Shown here: positions 45,584 to 60,421 of the stretch, piece by piece
Layout: every line of letters starts with the position of its first letter
How positions within the stretch are numbered: the first letter of the stretch is position 1
NCBI GenBank assembly: GCA_028622995.1
Contig: JAJQJQ010000006.1
Coordinates: forward strand, 3,782,001-3,846,000
Direction: 5' to 3'
Source: Panagrolaimus kolymaensis
Taxonomy: Eukaryota > Nematoda > Chromadorea > Rhabditida > Panagrolaimidae
DNA length: 64,000 bases
The notes under the pieces: generated by a model
What the model saw: the letters and a program-made list of their open reading frames with translations, nothing else
Databases searched by the model: none
Told to the model about the DNA's origin: nothing
Made by a program: the position numbers and the translations under genes

Positions 45584-48500
45584 TTTTTTTGATAAAGAAA
45601 TTGAGTGATGAGTAATCAGTAAAAGTAAATAGTATTTCTGAAAAAGAGATAAAAGCTTTTAATAAAAATTTCTTTAAAAGTTCAAAGGTTTTATGAAATC
45701 ACGAAGCACGAAAGAATCTCGAAAGAATCCCTTTCATGGCACACACGAAAAAGAAAGAATGAAAAATAAATATGCGTGCGCAATAATGGAAAGGCATCGA
45801 ATTTGATCAAACATTTGCTTGGGGCTTTTATACATAAATGTGAAAAAGTGAAAGCTCCGCCTCCTTTTTTTCCTTCTCTTAGACACAGGCGGAGTTGGCG
45901 GCTTGCCCGTGGTGGTGGGCAACCAACACATGAAAGACCAACATCGCATCGTCGTCATCGACAAAGAACGAACGAAGGAAAGGAACGAGCAACCGAATGA
46001 GAAAGAAAGAGAGCGTCCCACCCGCCGCCCGCGTGAAAGAAAAAAATGAGGCTTCCTTTATGTTTTTTTCTTTCTTTGCTTGCTTCTGATTCCTCGAAGA
46101 ACGTGAGCTGCTTCTTTGGGAATCTAATTTCCGGGAAAAAAGCAACATATTAAAAAAACAACATTGCGCATAAGGTACTTAAAAAAAATGTTGATAATGC
46201 CTTCTAACCTTAATAAAAAGTCAGTAAACTTGTGGCCATCATAAACAAAAAATAACTAAAAAATTTGTGTATCTATCTCTTCTTTTTTTTAAAACTTTGG
46301 AATTTTTAATCGGAAATACTTATGGCAAAAGAAAAACTTGAAGCGGGTTGAAGCTGTCGCTTTTTGTTGTTTTTGTGTTTTTGTAAATTTTTAAACGGAA
46401 AAAGCTGCTGCTGCTGTTGCATTGTTTTTGAATTCTTGAGCAACCAATACACACACTTTTTTTGCCTATGGACGTAAGTAAATTCACGTGAAGAAAATAA
46501 CTAAAAAAACATAACATTTTTTACATCAGCAAAAAAGAACGAAAACAATGAAAATTAAATTATTATTTTTTATCATAAAGGTTAAAAAAACTACTAATGC
46601 AGTCGGAAATCGACAAACTCAAACAAAAAACACACAGAGAAAATGTTTTTTTTGCTGACTACGTAGATGTGAGAGAAATACGCCGACGTCATTTAATCTT
46701 TTGGAATGGCAAAAACAAAAGCAGCCGGCAAAAAAGCAAGCGTAAATGCCAAAAATGGGAAAATGCTACTAGCTCATTCTGATGTCCTTTTGTGTGAACT
46801 TTGAAATAAAAAAAATATGTGAGCTTTTTTTTCAACAATGTGGGTGGTTTTGAGTTAAAAGGTTGCAATTTTTTATTTTGTATGTGCGCAATAACTAAAA
46901 TACAGATGCTGCTTCAAAATAAAAGCTAAATTCAGAAAGAGTTCATCAAAATTTCTGACTTCAAACATTATTTTTTGGATGACATAAAGATCTGCACAAA
47001 AATCTTTTTTTTGTTTATAAAAGTGAGTGAAAGAGTTTCAGAAACACATAAACACAATAAACAACAACAAAAAATTGGGCAATGACACAAGATGGAGGCC
47101 AAAAATCTCTTCTTCCATTCCTCCTCTTTTCGCTTTGTTCGAGAGTAAAAAAAATTCTCGTGGTTTCGTGTTTAACAAAAAAAAACAACAGTTCATAGAT
47201 TTATTTTTTAAGGAATTAGAAAATCATCGTCGATATGTTTCTTCCTCTATCGGCAAATATATGAAAGTGTGGCCTAGAAAGTACAAGATTCAGCGAAACT
47301 ATAAAAAAAACAATGAAATGGAATTTGGGAAACACTGATTTATTGAAAAAGTTGTGTTCGTTTGTGTTTAGGGAAAAGAGAATGTGGGTTCGCTCGAGAA
47401 AAACAAGTGTATTTTGAGATCATAAGGAATTGGTGGTTCAAGTCACAATCGGATGATTCCTTCTTGATTTTTCTTTCTCAAGCAAGATATAAATGAGAGA
47501 GGATGGGTCATAAGGAACACACGCGTATGCACGTGAAAAGATAAATCAAAGGCCACTATGAAAAAGAAAGGAAGAAAAAAGAATGGAAGATAGATAGATG
47601 ATGACTTTGTTATATTATTACAATGTCCAAATAAAAAATTATTACTGTAAAACGAAAAATAAAACAAATGAAAGAATTTTTTTTCACGGAAGTAATAAAA
47701 CTAAATATATTTTTTTAATGATTTGGTACAACTAATTCGCATGTAATCATATGATTTTTTGTCTCTTCGTCGACGACGATGACATTGTTTAATTCCTTCA
47801 TCATCTCCTCTTTCATTTCGCCCTCCAATTTTTTTTGTGACGACTGGGGAAAGAAGAAATTTTTTTTTTTGACAGACGAGACTTTGTAGTCCACGTGAAA
47901 AACGTGAAGAAAAAAGAGGGGCGACGCCAACGAAATATGAAAGACACAGCTGAGGGGATACACTTATTCGATTTCACCCCTTGTGGGAGAGACTAATTTC
48001 TTACGGAAAGAAAGGGATTTCATCCTCTGCCACAAAATTATTAATCAAAAAAAATTATATCTAACCAGCTTTATAATTGCTTTTAAAAAATTTAATATCC
48101 CAAAGATCAGAAAGCTTAATGCATAATTTTAATGTTTCAAAATACAAAATTTAGCTTGTTTCCTTTTTTGATTGTTTTTCATAAACATTAAAAAAAATGT
48201 TTAATTTTAGTAAATTAATAAAAATAAAAGTGTTTTCTTGTTTACTGTTTACCTTTTTTTGCATGGTTATTAATAAAATAATTTTTTTTAGAAATATCTA
48301 CAACCTCAAAGATGACTACGCGCTTTTTTGCCGATAATAAAAAAATACACCAAAAAAGTTCCTAAATTTAACCCTCGTTGACGCCAGTAAAATGGTGGCG
48401 TCTAATCATCATGGGAAGAACACAGCAAATAAATATTATTATCACGTCAAAAATAAAATATAATAATAATAACGAAAGAGGAATAATGAGGAAAACGTTA

Positions 48501-51500
48501 TCACGGCGCCAACCAATCAAAAAAAAAATACACTACACCTATTTTTTATTCATCAACGACAAAGACGACGCCATTTAGCTTTGTTGAACTCAATGGTAGA
48601 AGAAAAAAGAGAAAATGACAAAGTTTTTTTTACTCGATTCCATGACTCCATGAATTCTCATCATTTTTTTTCTTCTTCTTTTCATTCAAAGTTAGCTTAA
48701 CGAGGGCAGTGGCTGTTAAACAAAAAAAAGTCTCTAAGGTTGAATAAAAGGTGTCATGTGATTTCACTTTTTTTGTGTAAGCAGCAAGCTAGCAAAAAAA
48801 AATCCTTGAAACAAAGGAATGTGAAGAAATATAAGCATTTTTTTTACAGTGTGCATAAAAAATGATGAGCTAGTTTTAAAGTTTAAACAACTTTTTTCCT
48901 TTCATGCTTTCTTTTTTTAAAGCTTCAAGGATCGTGTAAGAAAGAAATTCCACGTGAATGAAATGAATGAAACAATAGCAACAAAGAAAAAGCTTGTGTT
49001 CGCTTCTTTTTTTGCTACTTTGTTCTTCCATTCATTTTCCGATTATCAGGAACGATGATTTTTTTATTATTTTTGGAGCCACCCGAATCAGACTAAAGTA
49101 TGAACGCTTTGTGAGTTATACATGCAAATAGAGACAGGAGACAATGATTGAGATGATTGGCAATTAAAATTGATGGCGCCGTCTATTGACGATAAAAAAA
49201 ATCGCAGACGCAATAATATTTCTTTTTCTTGCAAACTTTTTTTTTCAATATTTCAGACACTTTTTCTTATCAAAAAAGATTTTTGAGTGTTTTTGAATTC
49301 TTTTTTTTTCTTTTAGGCTTAAGATCAAAGAAATCTTAAATTTATCTCAAAACATAGACATAAAAACATTTATTTCTTAGAATTCGTTCCTTTTCGTTGT
49401 CTGCCCTTTTAGGATGTTCTTTTTGCTCCAACCCGCAGACATGGTCTTTCCTATTCCCTTTTTTTGCACCTTTTGGCAGATCCAAATCAGACAACAAAGA
49501 GCAATTTGGTATTTTATATTTTTTTTTGGCAACGAACATTGAGTATAGGAACGCCATTGAATAATCAACAAGTCTAGACATGCAGGAGAGTGAAAAAATC
49601 AAAAGCGTTGTTTATAAATGCAAATTTTGTGAGAGGCGATCGAGGTTGGAAAAAAGAGAGAAAGAGTAAAAGTGCAATTGCAACCAGACAAAGTGGAAGA
49701 TAGCGATCCAAAAAAGACACCTTTTTGTTTTGTGTCTGTTTGATTGAAACATCTCTTTTGGAATTTTAAATGAGACTACTACGATGACGATGATGATGTG
49801 AAAAATCATAAGTGTAACCATCTAATCCTAATCCCCCTTTTTTGTAGGCCAAAACAAAAGTTTGTTAAACGGAGGTGTTCATTCAAACTTTTATTATTCA
49901 TTCTTAATTCATTATTTACTTGAAAAGGAAAAAAATAAAAATGACTCATAATCTTTCTTTCTCCTTTTTTTTCTTGGCAAACGTCCTAAGATGTTCACGT
50001 TGTTGGAATGCTGACTCAACAAAGCAACCACCCAAGCATACCCTTTAAAATAAATAAATAAACGATTTATGAAACTTAGCAAAAAATGAAAATGCATCAA
50101 ACAAAAAACAAGTATGACACAACAAAACTTCCAAGCTTTTCTCTTCTTTAGGGTCAGTCACGTAACCGTAAGCCGAACTTCCTAGAAAGCTGAGTAATAG
50201 CAAAACGATAGAGTTTCCACATTTTCTACGGCTTTCCTAATATTTTCTTTTTCTGGCAATTTTCCCATTTTTTTCTTTCATCGAAAAGTTTACTTTAGAC
50301 TAGACATATGGGTTTTATAATTCGACGTTAGTAAAGGCTTTTCTCGTTTTTTTTCTCTCGAGCTCGAAAGAAAAAAAGAAATAGTAGCAAGCGAGACACT
50401 TTAAGTCTTTGAGTCTCGAATCCACCACATTTCGTTTTAAAGATGTGGGCCTTCCTTCGAAGGAAACACAACACACAAACAAAAATGAGTGAAATTTTTT
50501 CTTTTTTGAGTCTCAACGTCACGTCAATTACGTCAGCAAAAAAAGAAATTTCAGCTTAAAAAAAGTTTTTTTTATCTAAGTAAAGAGTGAAGGAATTTTA
50601 TTACTTTTCTTGGCACTTCGAAATGGAAAGAAAAAAAGCAGACGATGAGGGAACTTTGAAAAAACTTTTTATTTAAAGCGTAGAAAAGACTATGAAAAAA
50701 AATATATAAAAATAACAGCTGCTTGAACTTTTTGAGTAATTTTAAATTTTTACTTTACTGCTAAAAAAGATTTTTATACATTTTTTTAAACTTTGAAGTT
50801 AAAAATTTTTCTCTTCGACCTAGACTTTATGTTGTCGGCTGCTGTTTTTGTTTAAAAAAAGTTAGTCATTTTTTGAACTAAAAAACTTTTTTTGCTTTAT
50901 TTTTTTGGACAGCTGACAAAATGTCATATGCTTTTACTTTTTCCATATTTTTCTTTGCAAAAAAATATTTGTAATTTTATTACTTTGAAGTTTTTTTGTT
51001 GAAATTGTAAAAAAAAAATAACTGCTAAGTATAAAAAAAAGATGACTTTGGGCGGCTGGCATCATTGATGCTTCTTCTTTGTTTTTTTCCTCTCTCTTTC
51101 GGTGGAGTCAAACACCACGTGTAAGCAAGCAATGGGATTTTTGACATAAGTATTTTTTTTTATTAAACACCATCGCCCTAATAAAAAAAAGCTTCAAAAA
51201 TGATGTTTGTGGAGGTTGAAATGTTGAATAAACACAACAAAAAAGCATTCAAGAAAAAAAGAATCACAATTTTTTTCTCCCACGCTTGCTTGTAAAATTT
51301 TTTAATGCAAGCGTGGTAGTGGAATGGCTGGCTAGGCTATCTTCTGATCAAACAAAAAAGGATGTTTTATTCATTAAATAATAAAATTAATGAAAAGATC
51401 AAGGGTAATAAATAGTGAAAGAAAAAAGGGCATTGTTTAATTTAGAAGTTAATATAATACAGCTGGAGAGGAAGTCTAACTAATTTATTTTTTTATTCGG

Positions 51501-54500
51501 TTTTATCTTTCATTCTTCGAGGTTGAAGGATAGAGGGATCGAAATATTATCAAAAACCCATCAAAAATTAATGCAACTTCGCGGAGAAATAAAACTAATA
51601 TAAACAGTTATAATAATGTTCGAAAAAGACAATAAAAAAGTTTTAGGAGTCTGGACGACTATAAAGAGTTTGATCAGAGAAAATGATAGAAGGTTAAAAA
51701 CGTGGAGACTTCGCAAGAAAGATTGCGCGTGGGCTTTCTTTTTTACACACAAGTTAAGCGCTTCACCTTTTTTTACTTTCTTCCATTAACAAAAATATAA
51801 ACTAGTTTTTTACACATACTTAAAAAAGTAATTAATAAAAACACTTTTTTGAGTAAACTCCAATCAGCCTATCTATCCTCTATAGTTTCAAAATTTAAAA
51901 ATGCGATGATAATCCTTGCTTTGATCTCTTTTTGATATTTCCCTTTATGTTGTTGAGTAATGGCGAATGAGTAAGTTCAACGTTGTGTTTTTTTGTGGGA
52001 TAATCTTACACTATAAAAAATAATTTTTTAAATGTTGTGCTTTTGTGTCTTTTTCTATTCTTTTTTTTTTTCTAACACTTTTTAATATCAATTTTCTAAA
52101 TCAAAGAAAAAAAATTTTTTAAATCAAAAATTTTAAAAGCATACAAACAAAAAACAGTCTTTGCCCCCAAAAGCCCGAAAATTTTTAAACATTGTCGGCA
52201 ACTAAAAAGGAGAAGACAATGTTTTTTTATTGGGTTTTTAGAGCTAAAATTTTTTACAAAAAAAAAACGATAGAAAAAAATATACAAAATTTTCTCACGA
52301 TAAAGCAAAAAAATTAAAAGCTAGACAAAAAATATTTTGAAAAAGGAAAATGAAAAAATGAAAATAGTCAAAGGCTTTCATTTAAAAAAGTAATAGTAGC
52401 AGACGATGTTAATAAAAAAAAGTAATAATAAGCTAATAATAGCCCAAGAATACAGTATAACGAAAAAAAAATAATGTGTCATTTGTCTGAAAGTAAAGTC
52501 AGCTTATTTTTAGTCATCACATCAACCTTAAGATTTTCAGTTTTTTTGCCATAGGATATTTTTCAACAATGACTGAAACATATGCTTTTTTGTCTTTGAT
52601 GTCTGCTATTCCCAGTCGCTAGTGATATGACTCAAGCCTTTGCTTGTTCCTTGTTTATCACAAAAAAGTGGGAAAGAAAAGAAGTTTCAAAAAAACGTGC
52701 TTTGATTCACTAAAAAAAGCGCAGATAAAAAATCCCTGAACTTTGGGCTTTTATTATTATTGTGGGTCTCTTTTTTGCAATGCAAAGTCAGCAAAAAAAA
52801 AAAAAGAAAAGAAGAAAGTAATAATGAAATTTCTGGGGTTTAAAGATTTTGTTGATGTAAATAAATAAACAATAAACATGCGACACAACAAAAAAAAAGT
52901 GCAGAAAGAAAACTTGTATGGTTGCCGCTGCCGCCATTGCCAGGGGCTTTTTCTCCATATACAGAGATCAGTTTATTTATTGTTTTTTTGCTTTCTTTGT
53001 GCTCATTGCCTTGGCATTTCCATTCCTATTAAGCCTTTCAAAGAACCTTTTATTTTGTTTTTGGAAAGGGAAATTACTCCAGATGAAAAACACACGAGAA
53101 AAGACTTGTGGCTTCAGAGTTTACTAAATTTTGAGTCAAAAAAAAATGAAAGGGACTTGCCTGGCTCCGTGCCAGGCACTTTCAGACATTTTTTTCGTTC
53201 TTTACATTTACATTTGCATTTTTATTTTTATTTTTATGTGTTTGTGTGTGTCGTGTCTATGTAAATGTTTTAAAAAAAGAATTTGCTATTTTTTTTACTT
53301 GGTTGTTGTGGCTTGTTTGTTGCTCAAGAGTACGGCAGCTTTTTTGAAGTTTCGAAGTTCTGTTGTTGACAAGGAAAAAAAGATAAATAAATAAATTGAA
53401 GCATGGAAAAGTGTTTTTTGTTGCTTTTTTCATTTTGCAAAAAAGGAAAAAAAAATAAATATCAACAAGTCTGAAAAAAAGCTGCTTACGACCATCTCTT
53501 CTCTTCAGACAAGAACGATGAAGACAGTCCTTAATGACTTGACTCGAAGCTGCTGCCACCAAAATGAAAATAAGAAAATGATGACTTCCTGGAAGCAAAA
53601 AAATGGGGGTCAAACGAACTAGAAAAAGTGAAAAACTAATGCATGGAAGATTATTCCTTGGAAGAGCGCCAACTTCCAAAAAAACAAAAAATATATATGC
53701 GACTCCGCTAATAACTTTTTCTTTTCTAAAAAAATGACTAATTTTTAATTCATTTCTCAGAACTTCTTTCTAATACCCAAAAAAGGAAAAAGCGCTTCCG
53801 TGTTTTAAGTTGTTATTATTTTAAAATATCATTTTTACTCAATTTTTATATTTATAATAACAACTTATTTGACACGAGAATAACTACTTCCTCAAATTGT
53901 CACTCACTCATAAGCACTTATAAGATTTTTTTTCTTCACGTGAACGTTCAAAGAAGAAAGCTAGCTTCCTTGCCACTGCCAACAGCTGCTTACCAAAATG
54001 TTCTCACTACATTTTGTTATTTTCTCTCAAAAAAGGACATTCCTGGTTCCAGTTCCTCTTTCCTAAATACATATTATTTTCGATGACACGGAAAAGAAAG
54101 AAATGAAAAAATAACTTCCTTGGAATTAAAAATTTTTTATCACTAAAAAAACTATTTCACCTAATTTCTAAGAAAAAACTAAAGTTCTCAAATCTGAAGA
54201 AGAAAAAAATAGGGGAAGAAAAACATACATAAATTGTCAATAAAAAAATCATGGAATGCGGTAGTCTTTATTTTTCTCTCTCTCAAATAAAATTTATTAC
54301 TTTGATTTAAAAAAAGAATCAACTAATTCTCTTTCTCTACCACTACCACAATCATTACCACCACGACCGGAAACAAAAAATATTCCTTTTCTTAGTAGTC
54401 GTCAAAGAGAAGAACGCCTGCAGAAAAAATTAATTGATGGAATGATAGTGATTACAATAAAGTGGATGAGTGAATGGTGAATGAATTGTTTGTTATTGAG

Positions 54501-57500
54501 AGATTTTTTATACATCGAGTAATAAATTTTCTTGTGAGTGTTTTTTGAACATAAAAAACTTTGATTTTTTCTTTGCAAAATATTTTTTGAATTTATAAAA
54601 AAATGATTATTTAACAAATGTTTGCAGGTCTTTTGGAGGCTTGATTCGAAGATTGAAGAGTTTTAAAAAAAATCTTCTTCGGTGCTATTTTTATGTATTC
54701 TTTTAACAGGGTTTTATTAATTTCATCTGTCATTTTTTTAGAATTCTTATTTCCTATGACCGATTTTTACAAATTCGGTGAAAAAGCCTAAAGTGCATTA
54801 CGGTAACTATTATTTGATTGCCATTTTCCTATATAAATTAAAATTCAGCTCTTTTTTCTTGTTGTAAAAACCAATTTTTTCCCAGCACTTTGAAGAAGAA
54901 AAAAAAACACAAAAGCTTCATTGAATTGTGTGCATTGTCTAATTAAATATTTAAAATAAAAAAATAAAGCTTTTATCGTTTTTATTTTTCTATTTCCTTT
55001 GTCGACAATTTTTTTTTGTATTTATTATGGTTTCTCTCTCACACAATTTTAATTCAAATACTAAAATATGGAAAAACCAAACTGCATACAAAAAAATTAT
55101 TAAACAAAATAAAAACCTTTTATCATGGGACTCACAAAATTGTATTTGGAAAATTTAAAAAATAACTAAATTTTTGATGAACTTAAAAATAGTAAAATAA
55201 AAGAAAACAAATATTTTTGAACTTTTGGGTTGCTGACATTAAAACTAACTCTAAGGCAAAGGTTCATTTTTAAAATCATATTGTTTTGTTTTGTAATGCA
55301 ATATCAAGCAAGAGAATTTATTTATAGCGAAATAAAAAAAAATTTATTGGAACAACTCAAGAATGTTGTTACAAACCTGTTTTTTTGAACATATGAGTAT
55401 TTATTTGTTTTGATTGTTTTGTTGTTCCAAAAGGGAGTGTTCAGTTTATTCTATCATCGATGATAAAAATATTTAAAAGAACATCGTGATTTTTGAAACT
55501 TTAAAGTAAAGTAAAAAATTAATTGTGATTTCTATATTTTTGTTCTTTTTTAGCTTTCAAATTCTTTTACTAAAGCTGAGTAATCTTTTCCAAGTGGAGT
55601 AACAAAGAAGTAATAAAAAAAATTTAAACTCATTACAAAAATATGCCTTTTTTTTATGATTTACTGCTTTTTTTAGTTTAAAAAAAATAACTTTAAACTT
55701 ATCGAAACATGAAAGAAAGAAATTAATAGAGAGAGAGAAGAATTGCGCACATCTCAGCTGTTGCTCGTTCTCTTTCGTATCCTTTTCTCTCTCTTGCGCA
55801 CAACCTGGCTGGCACCAGTCGGAACCCAACCGAGTACATGCAGGCACTACTCTCTCTCTCAATTGCTTGCTTGCGCAACTACAATAAAGACGAAATAAAA
55901 AAAAGATTGCCTATCGAAGAGGTTTTTTGTTTTTTTGAAGAAAAAAAAGGCGCGAAAGTTTGCACTTTTTAAAAGCGGGGATCGACTTTGAAAGAAAAAA
56001 ATGAAAGAGAGAAAAAAATGGCGTAGAGCCAAAGATCATAAAGTTTTTGGAGGATTCCGGTTTCGCAGAATGTTTATTTAAAATGTTTTTAGACAGTGCG
56101 AGTGATGAAACTTGAAGAGTTTTAACGTTCATTGTCTGGGCCAAAAAAAAAGAACAATGATGACAAAAAAAATTTCAGGGGTCAAATAAAAAAAAAGAAG
56201 GAAAAGTAATTTGAAAACTTTGGATCAAATTTTTTTTGTTATCCTGACACTTTTTTGTGAACATGGTAATCACGACTTTATTTAAAATCAGCTAAACTTG
56301 GTAAATCATTCTGATTATTTCTAGGTAACTGCTTTTTTTAATATTACTAACTTGCACTTTTATTTTTCAAGCCAATCCCAAAAAATGATAAATTTCTTTT
56401 ACTATTTTTTGATTTATTTTTTTCCACTTTTTTACTGTTTTTTTAAATTTTGCAACAACTTCAAATTCGTTTTCTATTTTTATTAATCACTTTGTTCGAA
56501 GATAAAAAAGAAGACCCGCGCAATATTATTTAAAAACAAAACGGAAGGCAATTATTCATTCAAATATAAATACAATATTTCATAAAAAGAAGGAAAGATC
56601 TTCTAAAGTGAGTAAACGACCCACGACTTGCGCAATCTCTTTTTTCTTTTTTTTCATGCCGGAAAGAGAGGAAATCAAAAGGTCGTACCTTGGCGTGGCT
56701 TCGTACCGATACATACATACTCGATGCCGAGCGCGCATGCACATTCCAATGGATGGTTGAAGAATTTAATTAAACGCAAACCAAAAAGAAGAAAGAAAAA
56801 ACAATAATCATCAAATTAGAAAGAGAAAAAAACGTCTGTTCAAATAATAAAACAATTGCAATCAAAAAGCGATGCAGACGGCTGACACAAATGAAAAAAA
56901 GGTTGTTGAATTAGGGAATCAAAGATTCACAACAGCGAAATATGGGGGATAGTTAAAAAATAATCGGAATGTCGATGTTTTTTCTTTTTTTAAGCAATAA
57001 TGATTGACACCATTTTTAGCGAATTAAAAAATAAACTAGTTTAAAAAAATTTAAGCACGCGTGATGATGGATGATGCTTCTTGAGGGATAAATAAAAAAA
57101 AGCACGCGACTTTTCTTATTTGATTTGTGCGCAAAGAAAAAAATAATCTAAAAGTAGCAGCAAAACTGCTCTAAATTCTTTGCATTCCAATTTTTTTTTC
57201 CAAATAAAGGCTTTAATTTCAAAGATTGGTTTTTGTTTTAAGAGTTATAATAATCTCTTGGGCTTTGCCACGGTAAAAACAAAATTCTAAAGATGCCTTT
57301 AGAAAAATGAAGCAAAATAAAAAAAAGAAAAAAAAATCAACAGTAAAAAAATTTGCATAAATATTTGAATGAGTATGTATTTCGGTTATACAAATAATTT
57401 CACCGACGACTAATAGTCTCATTTGGTGGTTCATTTAATCTCTCTTTCTTCTTCCTCTCAGTTTTAGTATGATGTTCTGTGTTTTTAGTGTTTGTTATTT

Positions 57501-60421
57501 TGACGGCGACTACCACGATCTAGAGAAGAATACTTTCGGGTCATTTCCTATTTTTTTTGTCTTTGACCCATCACTACCACACACACACACACACATACGC
57601 GGTTAAATGAATTTATTTCTATTTCAATGGTGCCAGGAACGACAGAGGCAACGATGCGATTTGACCCCGATCAGCTGAAAAAAAAAAATTTGGCGCCGTG
57701 CCAGGCATACCACTTTTTTCTTTTCTTTCTTTTTTTGAGTCTCGATTTTTTTTACTAAATGGCTATTTTTCTTTTCTTCTCTTTTTAATTCGGTATTATT
57801 TTGAAATGAATAAAAAAATGGGCGCGAATACGTTGCGCACCAGCCGGTAGCAGGAACGAACGAAGATTGGAGGTCGCTGCTTGCTTTTTTTCTATTTCAA
57901 TTTCTTTTTTTTTTGCAAAAAAATTGGCGGGCTGCCCAAGAAAAAAAGTCTGTCTTCAAAAAAAAGTTGAGGGAAAATATATCTTTTTTTTGGAACGAAT
58001 GAATTATATGTATTTTTGAATACTTTTTGTTACGCTTTTTTGCTTTTTTTGATTTTTGATATTCAGAAATGAAAATTTTTTAAAAATATGATTTTTGTTC
58101 AACTAAAAAATTAACGTGAAACATTCTTTGACCAAATAAAGTAGTGGAAAAGAGAGAAACGCTGCTGTTCGATAAAGGTTTAAAAAATTAATGAAAGAAA
58201 GAAAAAACAAACAAAATAAACAATAACAATAAATAAATTCGATTCGATGGTGTGCAATGAATTGCAGAGAAAAACCGACCCTTTGAAATGATAAACAAAT
58301 ATTGTTTCAGAAATTATTATTGCTGTTTTAATGTGAGAGAAAAAAACAATGAATGACTCCTGTAAAATAAAGCAATAATAATTAATTAGCAAATATGTTT
58401 GTTTCTATTGAACTTCCACATTTTTTGTTGTTGTTGAGGAAATGTCTTTGCCAAGGAAATGCACTCTTACAGTTATTAACTTTTTAAGAAATATGAAGTT
58501 TAAATCTAGTTTACCATTAGCAGATAAAATTCTTTCAACTTTGGGACTTTAAAAAATGTCGTTTTCTGATATTGGAAATTATATCGTAAAAAAGCAAATC
58601 ATTGAAAAATTACTACTCAATAGTGTTTTAAAAATATTTGACAAATTACTTTATTAACTACATAATACATACAATGCTGACACATTCAATTTGTGTTTTG
58701 TGGTAATTTTTAATTCATCCTGGTGAAACTACCATCCCATGATTTCTGTAAATTTATTCACTAGTTTTTGCTTACCATTTATGTCTTTGTGATTGAAAAC
58801 TTGAACTAATGTGTTCCAATAACTCGAGCAATTGTAACAATTAAACCTTCTTTTTTTTTTACAAATTTTCGAACTTCCATCATTAATTGCTCCATTTTTT
58901 GATTCATTAACAGTCATCGTTTTATTTTTCACTCTCCTTTTTCCAACAATGTGAAATCATTGGGAATGCAAAAAAAGAAAGAAACGAAAACTTTGATAAA
59001 TATTTTTTTGCGGAACACAAAGTTTTTATTTTATTTTAAAGGTGAGACCCGAATTCGAGCAAGAAAATTTGAGTCATCGATAAAATTTGGCCACCACGTG
59101 AAGCAGCGTAAATGAAGGAAAGGGTGATCGTTGATAAGTTTGTGGCAGTTACAAAAAAAATAGTGATGCAGAAAAGAGAGAAGAAAAAAAATTATTACAT
59201 GATTTTTAAAAAAAGCTTTTTTTCTTCAACACACAAATACGAGGGAAATGTTGTTTTTATTTCAAAAAAAATGTTTGATTCTTTTTTATAAAATTACAAG
59301 AATGGAGAAAAATATTTATTGCAAAATTTTAGGAAATGTTTGGTAAAAAATAGCGACTCAATATTAAAATATTTTGCGAGGGTTAAAAAAAGTGATGAAA
59401 AAAATAATAATGATTTGACATAAAAAAGGGATATGTCTTTTCAAAAAAAAACACATAGATACAACACTACTAACTATGGCGTTACACATACTTATATAAC
59501 CCAGCTCATAATTTGACTAAAAAGACTTTAGTTTCCTACCAAATCCAATGAAACTTTTAAGTGATCTTTGCTGTATGAAACGTCCAACTAACACGTTTTA
59601 TTTTTATCCGATGACCACTGCTAATGCAGCAAAAAAAAATTATGATGATATTTTTATAAGATCAAAAGCATCTTTAGCTTTTTTGTTATTCTTTATTATC
59701 ATTTAAAAACAGATAGATTAAACCTTAATATTAAAAGCCTGACAACACTGAGGTTGATGAACAATGATAAAAGTGCAGACAATATTGCAATAAATAAAAG
59801 TAATAACGAGCAAACGGATAGCATAACAACACAAAGCCCTCCTTTCTTGTTAAAATTCTTCACCAACATTCTCATTTAAATCAAACTCAAACGATTCCAA
59901 GTTAAAAATAATGACTTCATAGAAATACAAAATGAAGTTTCGTTAACGATGGAAATTCATCATAAAAATTACACATATTATCAGTGCAAGCGAAAATGAT
60001 CAATACAAATCTAGCAAAATTGCTGCTGACTTCGCTAACAATAAAGCGATGTTAAAATATGGATTAAATTTGTTTTAATGTGTTTACAGAAAAATTAATT
60101 GGAGTAAATAAACTTTCTTCGAATGGAATCATTAAAAAGCAAAAAAAAGTCTTGAATCGAAATAAGAGGCATTACGGTAAAAGCATGAGAAAATTTCAAT
60201 CCCTTTGATTTCTGGCAGTTTAGAAAAAAGCAGCTTTTTATATGGCAAAATCACTTCATTTTTTTCAACCAAAAATTTGTTAATTGTAAAATTTCAAAAT
60301 AGCTGCGAAACAGCTGCGAAATTTTCATATACGCGTATGAATTCATTCGCGTTTTTTGATTTCATGACAATGTTCATTTTTCTTTTTTCTTTTGCCACTC
60401 TGAAAAGAAGTTGAATAAAAA
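45584..60421. other. gene-poor AT-rich stretch (14.8 kb)
   Basis: No gene I can support. All frames are short and low in complexity (Phe/Lys/Ser-rich); the longest, minus 53257-53679 and plus 52878-53264, overlap on opposite strands and show no domain. Landmarks: GC-richer patch 45840-46040 upstream of the minus gene; a CA microsatellite at 57579-57597; a CT/GAGA-rich and GC-richer island at 55730-55870; GC-richer islands near 56690-56750 and 57600-57860; a TGCCTGGC/GCCAGGCA hairpin at 53158-53178. Long introns, regulatory DNA or 5' regions of genes outside the window are possible contents. Confidence 0.45.

Noticed and set aside
53158..53178. TGCCTGGC hairpin as an RNA gene
   Set aside because: Stem of only 8 bp with no further structure around it; not enough for an RNA call.
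52878..53679. Open frames of 128 and 140 codons on opposite strands
   Set aside because: Low-complexity Phe/Lys/Leu sequence, no domain, overlapping partner frames and no splice signals.
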